Shown piece by piece: positions 11,864 through 23,498 of a stretch of 64,000 nucleotides of DNA (its first letter is position 1; each line of letters starts with the position of its first letter). This DNA comes from Exophiala sp. HKRS030 (lineage: Eukaryota; Ascomycota; Eurotiomycetes; Chaetothyriales; Herpotrichiellaceae), in assembly GCA_023897205.1 (NCBI GenBank), contig JAHWDD010000004.1, positions 4,712,001-4,776,000 on the forward strand, in the 5' to 3' direction. Made by a program: the position numbers and the translations under genes. The notes beneath the pieces were generated by a model that did no database searches, was not told the origin of the DNA, and worked only from the letters and a program-made list of their open reading frames with translations.

Positions 11864-12480
11864 TTAATGAGCATTGTTCTTGTGATGTCCTGAGTAAACA
11901 TTAGCCACTTCATTCTCCGACCATTAAAGCACTGTAACCTACTCAGGTGGAAGTAGTACTCCATGCTGTAACCCAGGGTCATGATGCCAAAAATAACGTG
12001 CCAGATTGCTGTTTCCTTATCAGTATCTCTTGATTTTCTCGAAGTGTCTTTCTTCACATACGGGCTGCAGATGGGTTCTTGCCAAAGTATTTCGCTTGAT
12101 ACCAGCCCAATGGACCACTAGGTGCTCTCTGAGGCGCAGGTCCTTTTGGTAATTGTTCGTAAAACTTGGCTATTTTGGCCATGCGCTGTGCGTTTGCGGC
12201 AGCTCCGAGCCCCTAAGTTTGCAGTCAGAGGTTCGTTCGTGATGGTTTCGATGGTAGCGTAAGTGAATTGAATTTTCGGGAGAAATCGCTTTGCTCGACC
12301 TGAGTAGGGAACGGAATTTTCATGACGGTACTGGGAGATTATAGGATTTTCGAACTTACAGATGGGTTTGCGACCTGTTGTTACAGGATGTCAGTACGGT
12401 CACAGGCGAGCTGGGGGAAGATTTGAACTTGCCTTAGGAGGGACCAAGGTTGACACACCTCGGCGGATGACGAACGACAT
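11864..12480 (-). CDS. ATP17: Mitochondrial ATP synthase F0 subunit f
   Basis: Small inner-membrane subunit of F1F0-ATP synthase. No single frame exceeds about 50 codons, so it is visible only after splicing. Five exons: 12433-12480, 12360-12374, 12062-12212, 11943-12008 and 11864-11889, total 101 residues, the usual fungal length. Conserved landmarks are the N-terminus MSFVIRRGVSTLVPPK, then GLGAAANAQRMAKIAKFYEQ, the block WYQAKYFGKNPSAAP, the transmembrane stretch WHVIFGIMTLGYSMEYYFHL, and the fungal hallmark C-terminus RHHKNNAH. Intron 1 has a GC donor (AAG|GCAAGT) instead of GT. Exon 2 is a 15-nt micro-exon coding VANPS. The last exon is 26 nt. Frame is kept at all four junctions, which together with the conserved ends makes the call strong. 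Confidence 0.94.
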
Positions 12481-13075
12481 TTTGAGCTGGGAGAATCGGT
12501 CAGTAAGTTTAGGGAGGAGACAAGTCAAGCCATGCGTACGGAAGACTCAAAAGCGATGTTGGGCTGTTTTCAATGGTTGACCGAAGCTGTTGCATCAATG
12601 AAGTCCTGATCGAAGCTCCAGCTTTGGCCTCCGTTCCGTCGCAGCCAAGACTCAAAGCTTGTCCACATCAGGCAAGTATGCCGTGTCGCGTTGACTTAGG
12701 TAATCAACATCTCCTTGACTCGTGAAGTACATTTATCTCGCGCAGACAGTGACACACCACATCATTTAATCAAAACCTATAGATTTTCTGAATACACTAT
12801 GACATACAGCCAGCCGAAACTCAAACATTACCCTCGAACGAGCTCAACATGTTTCTCACGATCCTTCCCGAAGAGATATGAACCTCCTACGTCGAATTCG
12901 CTTGCACTCGTATGGTACCATCCGGGAACACCTGAGTTCTTGTGTCTGCAGAATAGGAACCTTCCCTCGGCGCAGATCCCATAGCCCAATCTCTCGGAAC
13001 CGGTGTGGCCACTGCCCGTCGCTGTGCGCCCAAAAACCGCTCATTATGCTCTTTCGGGAGTCAGCATGGGCGCCC
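12481..13075. other. Intergenic; ATP17 upstream region
   Basis: Contains the ATP17 promoter/leader and the 3' flank of the receptor gene. Nothing further recognised. Confidence 0.5.
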
Positions 13076-14255
13076 CTATTGAGTAGGTGCTGCTGGGCTG
13101 GGGCAGAAAGCATTTTCCAAGCTGCTCTCTCCGTTTGCGAACAGCCCAGGATTTGTACTGCATGTGGAGGTCTGCAGGGGCAAAACGAGGCTGTTATCAA
13201 CCGCATTGATTTTCGCTGAGAGAACGAGAGTACGGCCCTCGCCAGAATTGCTCGTCCCGGACGACCCTGACTCTTGACCTGTTCCCGGCCTCGATGGGAA
13301 TAGCTTAGGAAACAGCCTCTGCAAGGGTGTGCGAAGCATTGGTAAGTTTGCGCAGATAATACCTAAGCCGGCCTCGATGGTCGTCCATATGGTTGAAACA
13401 AACGACCCGGCAGTAGCGTCCGAGCCATAAGCTGAAGAGTACAGCGTTGTGAGGCGCGAGATCGACGCTACACAGACGATAATTCCCAGGCCAAAGATGC
13501 AAACCAGCGCGAATTTCTGCCGCGCCGGCATTTTAAGGCTGAGGACAACGGGAGGTACCATGAGAACAATTGTAACGTCTGTCAGAATATTGTATATGGC
13601 GTTGCTGTACCAAAGCGCATATAAGTTGACGCAGATGAATTTGCCTTTCCAACGCTCCCAAGCTCCATTGATCGGGTTACATTGCAGTAATGTTGCTGTG
13701 GTGAAGGAAATGCCCGCGCATACCACCACCAATATCAATGCCAAGCACAGCCGAGAAAACCAAACACGATCTGTGAAGATGCGTCGGTAGAGGAACAAGA
13801 TCGATATCTTTGTGCAGTTGATGGTGAGCTTGTAAAATATCTGGAGGAGAAAGAAACACTTTTTTTATGTCACATCAGTGACATTCTGAGCCTGGGATCA
13901 AACCGAAATCTCACCTTTAGTGCCTGAGAGGCTTGTTGCGTGGTAAGCATTTCCAAAGGCCTTCCATATCCATAATTCACCGCAGCAATAGTTGCGCCAC
14001 ATTGAGTCATGAAGAATACCTTGAGATTGTCAGCGGACATCGAGAATGGATGGATTATCTACTTGCCACAGCACATAAGGTTGAATAGTCGTCTGGCCCC
14101 AGTCTGCCCAGCATGTTTAAACGCCAGAAGATTCGGTTAAGCACGAGAAAAAAAGCCACCGTAGGTATAACCATCGACGGAACTGCTAACTGCATTCCGC
14201 GTCCTGCTATCCCGAAATTTTCGACAGTGCAACGCTGACATTGCGCCTCAGTCAT
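13076..14255 (-). CDS. PTH11-like / fungal rhodopsin-domain seven-helix membrane protein
   Basis: Three exons recognised: 14067..14255, 13915..14019 and 13076..13840. The first intron is only 47 bp with a GC donor (GTG|GCAAGT); the second is GT-AG. The protein is about 352 residues from the first in-frame ATG (14255). Seven hydrophobic helices are seen: PSMVIPTVAFFLVLNRIFW, the DDYSTLCAVVFFM helix, IFYKLTINCTKISILFLYRR, LALILVVVCAGISF, YNILTDVTIVLMVPP, FALVCIFGLGIIVCVASI and TIWTTIEAGLGIICANLP. Typical family signatures include GPDDY after helix 1, KISILFLYRR in helix 3, the Cys pair LLQCNP/FICVNL, and WTTIEAGLGIICANLP in helix 7. The tail (~80 residues) is Ser-rich and cytosolic. The N-terminal stretch MTEAQCQRCTVENFG resembles the end of a CFEM domain, so an upstream CFEM exon may be missing from this model. 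Confidence 0.85.
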
Positions 14256-16576
14256 GTTGGCAAGTGAAGATATGTGATCAAGACTATTGTACGGCAATAG
14301 ATATAAGGGCAGAGTGCATCATAACATATGAAAATCAACAGGTGAGAGGGGTCCAGGAAAAGCAGGCGATGTAAATGTCAGTATTACGTTCAGAGACCCG
14401 GATCTCAACAGAACGGGACACTTCCCATCATATTTGCTCTGCTTCTGGTCTGCCAACGTCCTTCAGAGTTGATTTCGTCGCCCTCTCGCCGTCGAACAGG
14501 GATAATTTGCTGTGCATTGCAGCTACAGTCGAGCCATGAATTCTCAGGACAGCGGCAGCATGGCCGACCCTCGAAGTGCATGATACATCATATTGAAGCG
14601 TGATGTATCCAACGAAATAGACGTAAATAAAATATAGTATGGATCATAGAACTTGATCAAGCAGATTTGGACGATCAATGACTTTGCAACTGCGATAAGA
14701 TTTTGATATCGGCTCAGATCATTGTGGGACAATAGACGAGTCATACAGATTTCGGTACCTTCGGCGAGGGTAGACGGATGATTCGGCCAGGGAGGCAATG
14801 GACTCGAGGTGATTACACCCGTAGTGCGGTCCAGTCTAGTGTTCTATGCAGGTTGCCTCGATCGGTGTGACTGCGCGTTGGACATCAGACCATATCCAAG
14901 TTCCCATCTCCATTCAGCCCCCGGAAACTAGCTGACATCTGAGTCTCATTCACATCTTGCAGGACTGTCGGTAATTCTTGCGGAGATTTGGACAGCACAC
15001 ATTGGTGAAGACAAATGTCGAGGTGTTGTTTATCAGGTTACAAATTAATTAGTGTTGTTGAGGTCTTGCTTCTCGTCCTCGTTATGTAAGCACTGTAAAT
15101 AGCTTAGCGCAGCTTCACAACCTATCAGACACTTCAAGCTTCGATACGGAGTACAATGCAACGAGATGTTCTCATAGACATCATTCATGATTGCGCTGTC
15201 CCGCAAAACCACTGAGGGGAGTTGAGATGCACTATCTGCCCCTTCTATCAACGCTGGCCAACGACCGGCAAGATGAGACAAAGCTTCAAGCAACAAAGCA
15301 AGCCAACGGCTTCTCTGTCTTCGAACAATTTCTCAGATCATAAACTCGACACGGCCGACCTTTGCAATCCAGGGAACTTGGTTGGACGAACAAAGTTCAT
15401 CCACAGCAATTGGTGTGTCCGAAGGCCCTACGCCGGCTCTTGACTGCAATATATATCTGTATGGACTTTCCACAGCGGACGCAATGCCCAACTCGACCTT
15501 GGCTAAACCTGTGTCGATCCTGTTAATTTCCTGCTCCACCGGGACAAAGATAGGTACCAGACAGTCAGCAGCCAAAGAGGTTCTTTGACCCGTCTACTCA
15601 GCTCAGATGTACTCCTGTGCTCCGATCATTTCCAGCCAGTAGTGTCACAATATTGCTCGTACCGAACATCGGAGAAGTCAACTCTCAAAATCCTTACAAC
15701 GTCTCGAAGAGGAAGCGGTGCGATCCTTGTTTGCCGATCAGATCATGATCACTTCAGGGCCGATTGTCCCATGGCAATGATCGTTTGCTGCGTCTCTCAA
15801 CTCGGATTCCAGACACACAAATCGCACAGCGAGATGGTGCCCAAGCGCGATGGGTATATATATATACATACAACTCCTGGAACCGACTCTCTTGACTTGA
15901 TGGATCATAATCAATCTCATACACATCCTAGGTCGATGCTTCGAAGCACGAAGGTATGTCTGAATGGACCAACAGCCTTCGAGTATGAAGAATGGTGGGA
16001 ATCCCGTCGCAGATAGGGCGCCACACCATGTGGCAACCTGGTAGCCTGGTGGTTACTTCGACTTATCCAGGTATTCACGTCCAGGGATATGCACTGATTC
16101 TTGGGAGATGTTGTAACATGCCAACATGCTCTGCTGCCTTGATTATGTGAATGGCCCCTACGAGCTGGCGGCAGTGATATTCAAAAGCTGTTTACCATTA
16201 TTTCCCCTGCAACATCTTCGCCCTTCTCATCAAACAACCTCTCAGAGTTTCAAACGGTTGCTGTACTGAGAATCGCTATTGTTTCACATCGTTCCTTGAA
16301 GGTCCTGTGATTGCTGAGAAGTCATCTCCGCTGGACTGTGTACTCCGTTTACAAGGAGGACGAAAGGATCCTTTTTTTAACCTTTCAAAGAACAGCAGAA
16401 TTTGGGACGAATAGACTCCACTCGAGAGCTTTCTGGCTACCAAAATAACTTGACGCAGCAGGTCCTTACTGCTCTAACACGCTTTCAGATACTGGTCCTC
16501 AGGAGGATTTGACCCTTTCCTCATATTGCGACGAGAGACTTCAACCTCCGACATTTTCAACCCTTCCTTCCAAAAC
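14256..16576. other. Long intergenic region (2.3 kb)
   Basis: Upstream of the receptor gene and of the PAM2-motif gene. Holds TACGGAGTAC at 15145-15154, TACTCCGTTT at 16341 and a short TA run at 15850-15862. A CFEM exon for the receptor was looked for. A minus-strand DCSCNAQQ fragment near 14500 is suggestive, but I could not join it with convincing splice sites. Confidence 0.5.
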
Positions 16577-19312
16577 ATGAATCCTCATGCTGTTGAATTC
16601 TTGCCGGGAATTTGGGAACACAATCAGAGACAAATCTTGAACCCACGAGCACCTATGTTTGTGCCCAGAGCATCTTCTACCAGTAGCTTGGAGGGTTTTC
16701 AACAACTATCCGAACCATCTCAGGCATGCTCTCCAGAATCTCCTCTTCATACGCCACCTGAGACACAAGAAGGTGCTCAAGCGAGTCGACCAGAGCGTAC
16801 ATTTGAACGAAGACTCGCCTGGATTGTCGACTGCAGCGATGTGTTTGATTATAATAGCCCAGTACCTACGGGCATGTCGCCCACACATGAGCCGAGACCG
16901 TTCTGGGAAAAGGGTGAGCAATGGTGGACCAAGTCCAAAGACTGGGTCCATCACGTCAACTTCTTCGGTGAAGTAGTATATACAAAGTCGGCCACCAATC
17001 CTGCCACGACAATTGCAGTTTTGAAGACGTCGTCGAAGTGGATCGCGAAACATGATCCCTTCAAGTCGCAGAACCATTTCGTGGTCACCAAGGCATCTCG
17101 TCTCTTAGATCCGGTCATGTACTACGGCAACCCGGATTTGCTCAACAGTCTTCGTGGAACTGCGCTCGAAACCGCCTGCATCGGACAGTGTGTCAATTTT
17201 TACGCTGGGGTCGGCTTGTGGCTGGAGGACGACTATGATGAGTCCGAGCACGAACCACACATCGACAGGCTCGACCCGAAGACATATCCGGATGGCCAGA
17301 CCATCATCAACGGCTGCACCCCTGGGTTCCCAAGCCGCACGGATATCCTCAGTGCCGGGACTGAGGAACAATTGGCCATGGACAAAGCCCGACAAGCCGC
17401 GATGAAGAGTCGTATCGCGCGAGGCCCGGTCAAGTCAAGGTTGTCCGAGTGTTGCATCTCCTTCGATGATGTGGACTACTTACCAGACGCTGTCGTCTGC
17501 AGGAATGTGTACCCGCAACATGGGTCAGTACGTCCCAGCGATGTCCAAGGAACAAATGCGCCAGCTGTACCAGCTTAATTCGTCCCCGCTAGTCAATCAC
17601 CCTCGACTCAAAATACGGATATGTCGAGGGAAGAGTTCCATCGCAGGCTCGACGCCTTTGGACCGCCCTTAGCAACATGGGCAGATGAGGAGGAGGAGGA
17701 GGAGGAGGAGGAGGAGGAGGAGGACGAGTACGACGAAGATCCGTTAACCGAGCGGGAAGCCTTCCTTCGGCGACTGGCAGACCTCGGAGACGAAACCTTG
17801 GGAGATTGGGCGGACGAAGTCGAGGAAGAAGCTGTAGAGCTAGTGGCTGTAGCTGCTGCAGAGTCGTCCTCCACGGAGATGACTGATTCTATACCTGTGC
17901 AGGCTACCTCCTCACAACCAATGCGAGACTCTGCAGAAGACAACACCGCTCGACCAAGGGCTGTCTTCCCTTCTTCCACTCCGACAATCCTTGTGGAGCC
18001 GACCACAGAGCAAATTGGGTCTGCTGGAGCTCTTATTGGTGATGGCAGTCTCGATGCCGAAGAGGATCCCGGTCACAATCGAGGAGGGTCTTCCGAATCG
18101 ACCACCTCTACGATCTCCGGCCCTTCTTCTTGTTCCTCAGGCGGTAGTCAAGATACCTCCACTCCACCAACGTCAGTGGCAGGTTCGGACGAGGACGTCG
18201 ACGATGAGTTTGGGGCGGACATATACGAAAGCGACGCAGCGAGACAACAGCAACATGACCTTACTGGCCTTGCTCCAGAGCGATCTGACGAAGAGATATT
18301 TGGAGAGATGACGATCGAAGAGGAATATGAACTCCTTCATGGTTCACCAATACCGTCATCCTCACAAATCATCACGGCCTCTCGATCCCCAACGAGCGCC
18401 ACTCTGCTTTGGAAGGTCATTGTCAAACTCCTCGTCCTAGGCCCACGCAGAGCCCCTTCAGTGGTCACGGTGGTTGACATCCGGCCACTGCAGTCAAGAG
18501 CAATACTGTGTGCCTTCTTCCACACGACGCTGTTGCGCCCACTTGCCAATGTACAACTTGCCCATCAGGAGAACATCACTACAAACGTGATGCAACCTGT
18601 TGTTGTCCACATGGTGCCGACCATACCCACCGTGTCGAGTCTATACTCTGGCCTTGCGCTTGGCCTCGAAGACCAACGCATCATTGAGGTGGCTTCTGGT
18701 GATGCAGGCGCCATCGTCCGTTCAGACGATAGCTCTGCTCCGGAAGGCGACAACATTTCGCCATCGACACTGCAACCGGCGGTCTCCTCCAACTCCGACG
18801 ACCAACCGACCGATTCGGCAGTTGGGGCACCACAGTCCTGTATTCGTCGTGTCGGACAACGAGGCAACCATCGAGTCCGGTTTGCGCTGCCCGATACACC
18901 ATGCACGTCGATGGTGTCGACGGCCGCTTCAAACACGACGTTGGGTCGCAGCGACGTTGCGACAATCGAGTCTCCAGACCTGTGTCCCAGCCAGTCAAGC
19001 TCCGACCCTTGGGCAGACTTCTCGGGCATCCATCACTGGTCACCGTTGCCCTTGGTGTCTCGATGCGGAGCTCGCGCGTCCGAATGCGAAGACGACGACA
19101 GCGACGACGTCTTGGCACCGATGCCTCCCATGCCACGCTTCCAGAGAGTGCGAAGGAACAGAAGACGGTCTGGACTGGGTCTGCTGAGATCAGCAGTCTC
19201 AGAAGCCACGAGAGTTGGGCGCCGCGCGACCAAGGACGCCGCCAGCAGGACGAAGGGTTGGGCCAAGAGCGGGTGGAAAAAGCTGAATGGTGTCTTTAAC
19301 AAGGGGGATTAA
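16577..19312 (+). CDS. Tandem-PAM2-motif acidic protein, unknown function (two exons)
   Basis: Two ORFs in the same frame (ATG 16577; second from 17621) are separated only by one TAA at 17576. A 69-bp intron 17524-17592 (donor GG|GTCAGT, branch-like TTAAT, acceptor GCTAG) removes it, keeps frame and gives 888 residues. 42 bp is too little for two independent genes, so one gene is favoured. The N-terminus has two PAM2-like motifs: MNPHAVEFLP (1-10) and LNPRAPMFVP (21-30), matching the L-N-P-x-A-x-x-F-x-P ligand core of the poly(A)-binding-protein MLLE domain. Next is a ~200-residue Trp-rich globular-looking region (WWTKSKDWVHHVNFF.., QCVNFYAGVGLWLEDDYD), then a poly-Glu run (coded 17691-17723), a long acidic/Ser-rich disordered part and a basic tail (RRNRRRSG..GWKKLNG). 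Function unknown; a role on mRNPs is inferred from PAM2 only. Confidence 0.72.
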
Positions 19313-21836
19313 AGGCACCATATCATCGTCTACGAATGCCGCAACGCAAGGACACGAGTGTCAAGAGGACAAAAGCTACGGAAAAGACGAGCCTCGGAAG
19401 AGACGGCGGGTAAAAACAGAACTGGCAACATGAGACCACGAAGGAATATGATGATACGATCGAAATTAGACGATAGAATAGACACACGAAGCAACGAAGA
19501 CATGATAGCGTGAAAAATTTTGGGAAACTGCAATGACAGATGGTCCGTCGAGTGTTGGAATAATGTGTTTGTACTACAAATGAGGAGGATAAAGGCTGTT
19601 TCGAACAAAGATACTGAAAGGACATTTACTTCAATAATGAAGAAATAGGCGCTTATTAAATTTTAAGCCTTACATTATGATTCAGGGGATGAGGACAATA
19701 AAGCATAGTCCGCACAGTGAATGCATTTCTTTGTAGTAGATTCCTAATCAGCGACGTAGTCTTGCCTAACATTTCCCAGAACGGTGTTCTGACGGAAACC
19801 ATGATGAAGGAATCCTCGCTTCGAGACATCTCGTGTCAACGCCGTCGTACACAGAAGTCTTCGGATAGAAACAAGATATGCAAGATGTTGTCCATGCATC
19901 TTCGGAAAGAATATTTCTTCAGACCAATGCTATCATTCATCGATGTCAGCCACCATTCTATGCGACACATCCAGAAAGAGCGTATGCAAGTGCGAAGATT
20001 CATGCTACTTAGTACCTGCATTCAAGCAAGATCTGTCAGTTTGACATCAATTCTGCATGAGTGATGCAGTGGGCTTGAATTCAAAACCCCAAAAGATGAA
20101 ATGTAACGACGATCAGCATTGCTCGGATGTATGTACTGTACGAAAGAAAAGCTCAGAGCGGCGAACTTTGGTGGATGGTAAGACGATAACGAAGCTAGAA
20201 TGACGGCTCGCCAGGACGATCTTGAACGTGAAGAGCATGGCCCTGATGTCGACATGCATGGCACCCAGATGGTGTCGGAGAAAAAATGAGTGGTTGATCG
20301 AGCAGACTCCGGCAAGAGAGAGATTCTCCAGAAGCGAGCAAGAGAGATGAATGGTCGGTTTAGTCTCAGAAATGGACCAGGATAGCGCGATACTGGCGTG
20401 TGTGGCTTCGAGCCATGCAATCTCCCGCCCAGCGGACTATCCACCTACATCACCGAACTGAAATCTCATCCAGTCTCAGACAAGAGCGTGACGGCGGGAG
20501 AGGAGGTCTCGGTTCGGTGGGTAACATGTACAATAGGTACACGGTGGTAGTCCGTAGAGAAGATCCCAACATGGAGGGTGGTAGACGCAGGGAAAAGCAT
20601 CATGGCAGACTCGAGGACGCGCATTCGGACGTGGACTCGGACTCGAACTCTGTCAGCACTGAATCTCGTTTCGCAGATACAAGACAAGACACAGACAACA
20701 AAGATACCGGACAAGGGTATCCATATGTACAAATCTCGTAGTGGTGTTTCAGAGATGGAAACAAAGAGGAGAGGCAAGCTGTGCATGAGACTGAGGCAGG
20801 ACCGTCGAAGGTGAAGCGAGAGTGCGAAATTGCGAAATGAAAGAAAGAGAAATAGCGTAAGATTAGTTCGCTTACCTCACCTTAGGCAGGTACTAGGCGG
20901 TGATGCTCCAGGCCTTCCGGGCGCTGGCTTTGAAGGTAGTTGGGCGCTTCAGGTGATGGCTCTGTGGCTAAAGGTGGTTAGAGACGATCCCCGAAGCCAC
21001 CTAAAGCCACCTAAAAGCCACTTGAAGTATAGTGGCCACTATGGGCCTGAGAAGGTCTAGCTACTGCACTGTATCTCGCTCCCTGCTTCATTGGACTTGT
21101 TCACCTGGTCGACGAAGTCCTGTTTACCAACTTTTCTCAGAGTGATTTAGCTTGACTTGAACAGCCTGGTAAAGGAGCGACATGACTCCGTAAAGCTAGG
21201 TATCTACGAGTAGGAAGACAGGGATGTTGTGTTGTCGCATGAAGAGAAAGCGCAGTCTCTTGCAGTACCTTACAGGAGGAGTCGGTGCTTGGAACGGCAC
21301 CTGCCACCCTCCACCACGTACACCCAATACCCACACTCCATACGAGACTTCCTCCTCCCCAATCACGCTCTCTTCCTCATCCTCCCCTACGATCTGCTCT
21401 TCCCGTCTTCCCTTTCACTTCTTTGGCAGCTCACTCTTTGTTGTTACAATCCCATTCGCCGCCCATTCAAGGGTCTTTGGACCTTCAGTCGCTCGTTTAC
21501 TTAACTTTACACTCTTTTGCTCTTCTCAATTCGCGCGCCGGGTACTGCTGCACCTTTTCCACAACGCAGTCGTCTCTCCTATCGGTCTCGCGCACTGACC
21601 TAGAAACGTCAAAGCTTCTCGGCCCCGGAAAAGCCCTGCCACCCTCATCTACACGTCCGCGGTCTTGCCTGGCAGCGAGATCGCGAGTGCACAAGACACC
21701 AGGGCTGGGAGGAGGATGAGTTCAGCATGAGCTTGGGAAAGTTGGATACTCTGTGCATATCTGGATTGGAAACCAACAATTGATTGCACTGCTGCCCCTG
21801 TTACGACTGGTCCGACTCTCTGAATTCCCGGAGGGC
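19313..21836. other. Long intergenic region (2.5 kb)
   Basis: Between the PAM2-motif gene and the SH3 membrane-protein gene on the same strand. Small ORFs (for example 20022-20444 minus) lack motifs. Contains a short repeat cluster near 20963-21024, annotated separately. Pyrimidine-rich leader-like DNA precedes the ATG at 21837. Confidence 0.5.
20963..21024. repeat. Short direct and inverted repeats of AGCCACCTAA
   Basis: GTGGCTAAAGGTGGTTAG is followed within 40 bp by three AGCCAC-type units (AGCCACCTAA, AGCCACCTAA, AGCCACTTGA). The first block is roughly the reverse complement of the others, so the stretch can fold as a hairpin. It lies about 0.8 kb upstream of the SH3 gene. Confidence 0.6.
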
Positions 21837-23498
21837 ATGTCGAAATACCTCGCGTTGGGCGCACTGGCCTTGCTGGCACCCGTGGCGTTTGCGCAAAGCT
21901 GCATATCGTTGGCCAGTTCCCAGGCCTGTTCGGCCTTCAATGCCTCTTCGATCTCTACAGACTCCGACTTGGTTAATTTATAGTGAGTCGCATGGGATCA
22001 GGACTAACTCGAGGGTATGCTGACCTGTTGTAGTCCGTTTCTTGCCTATGTTAAGACGGTACAAGACTTCGACACGCAGATAAACCAATATGTTTCCCAG
22101 CAGTATGTTCAGACCAAATATGAGAACATCTTTGGTTGCGACAACGTCACCCTGACCAACACCTCCTCGTACTATGCGAGATATACACGAAGTTTCATAT
22201 GCAATGGCATTATACAAAACTCGAAGCAGCCTTGCGGCCTGTCCAATACCGATTCGAGGCCGTTATGCGCCGACTCTTGCGCCGAATTCGCCCTCAGCGA
22301 GGAAGAGATCGTGTCGAGCAGCTTGTGTATGGGCCGAAACAATGACTATGCCGACGAACTCAGAGCAGACTTCACCAATTGCGCCTTGCCAGCCAACTCT
22401 ATTAGCGGCAGCTGCATCTCAGGCGAAACGAACGAACCCAACAATTGTGGATTCGGCGACAACTTGATGAGTCTCTGCAACTTCTGTCGATCGAGCACCG
22501 AAAATGGTACCGATTCCTGCTGCTTCACCTCCAATGCCCAAGGTCTGTGCCAGGATGTCACTCTCCCCGTCTTCTCGACAATATCAGGCCTACTTTCCTC
22601 GACAGCCAGTCCCACTTCTTCGCCCACCAGCAGCGCGAGCGCGGGTGCTGCCGCTTCCAAGTCCCACGGCCTCAGCGGTGGCGCCATTGCTGGGATTGTT
22701 GTAGGATCGGTCATAGGATTTCTGCTCCTCTGCGCCTTCATTGCTCTCGTCGTCATCTGTATGCGCCGCCAACGGAACCAAAGCACCGCTGGCAGTCTCC
22801 TCAACCAACCATCTCCGCACAGGAAAGGTGGCCCAGGCTCGTCGTCATACCATCAGCCAATGACCCAGCCAGGCTATGAAGTTCTTCCCGGTGGTCGAGT
22901 TGCCCGCATGTCTGCGCTACAAGACGATCAGGCACCCGTGATAGGACCACGCCACAATTACACGTCGCACACCGATGTCTACGGTGACAGCCCAGGATCT
23001 CGCGGGAAGGGACTCGTCGCAGTCAAGCATGACGGTTCGCCCGGTAGCGATTCTCAGAACGGCAGTTCTCCTGATTTTTCATCCCCTGAAGGTGTGGCTA
23101 GTGGTCAATCGGAGCAACTGCCTTTCTTCAAGGATTACTATTCGAACGATGATATTCACCCAGGCGACAAGGTGTCCGTGCTTTGGGCTTATCAACCTCG
23201 CGCTGGTGACGAATTCGAGCTTGAAAGAGGTGACATGCTGAAAGTGGTCGGTATTTGGGACGACGGCTGGGCGACCGGAGTACGTATCAACGACCGGGCC
23301 GAGGACTACGATGGCAAACACAAGGTGCAACGAGACAGTGGTGTCTCCAACGGTTCGACAAATCGAGAAGAATCACCTACACCAACGGGGGAAATCAAGG
23401 CCTTCCCGTTGGTCTGCGTGTGCCTGCCCGAGGCATGGAAGAAGACAGTAGAGGGCGACACCGGCACAGAAGGTGGCTCAGGTCTCCCTCCGGCATGA
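21837..23498 (+). CDS. Single-pass membrane protein with cysteine-rich ectodomain and cytosolic SH3 domain
   Basis: Two exons, 21837-21982 and 22034-23498, with a 51-bp intron (GTGAGT, branch ACTAAC, TAG), 536 residues. Residues 1-19 are a signal peptide (MSKYLALGALALLAPVAFA). About 210 residues with many paired cysteines follow (FGCDNVT, CADSCAEF, LCNFCRSS, DSCCF) and several N-glycosylation sequons. A Ser/Thr/Ala stalk leads to a transmembrane helix at about 266-292 (AIAGIVVGSVIGFLLLCAFI) with a basic stop CMRRQR. The cytosolic part ends in an SH3 fold: VSVLWAYQPRAGDEFELERGD, WDDGWATG, then after a ~35-residue insertion FPLVCVCLP. The architecture matches fungal Fus1-like SH3 membrane proteins that link the cell surface to actin or polarity factors; that role is family-based inference. 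Confidence 0.9.

Noticed and set aside
17576..17621. Reading 16577-17578 and 17621-19312 as two separate genes
   Set aside because: Same frame, only 42 bp apart, and a frame-preserving intron removes the stop; there is no room for a terminator plus a promoter.
18478..18675. Cysteine-rich alternative frame (TCQCTTCPSGEHHYKRDATCCC) inside the PAM2-motif gene
   Set aside because: Flanked by stops in its frame, and the main frame is clearly coding on both sides; likely chance.
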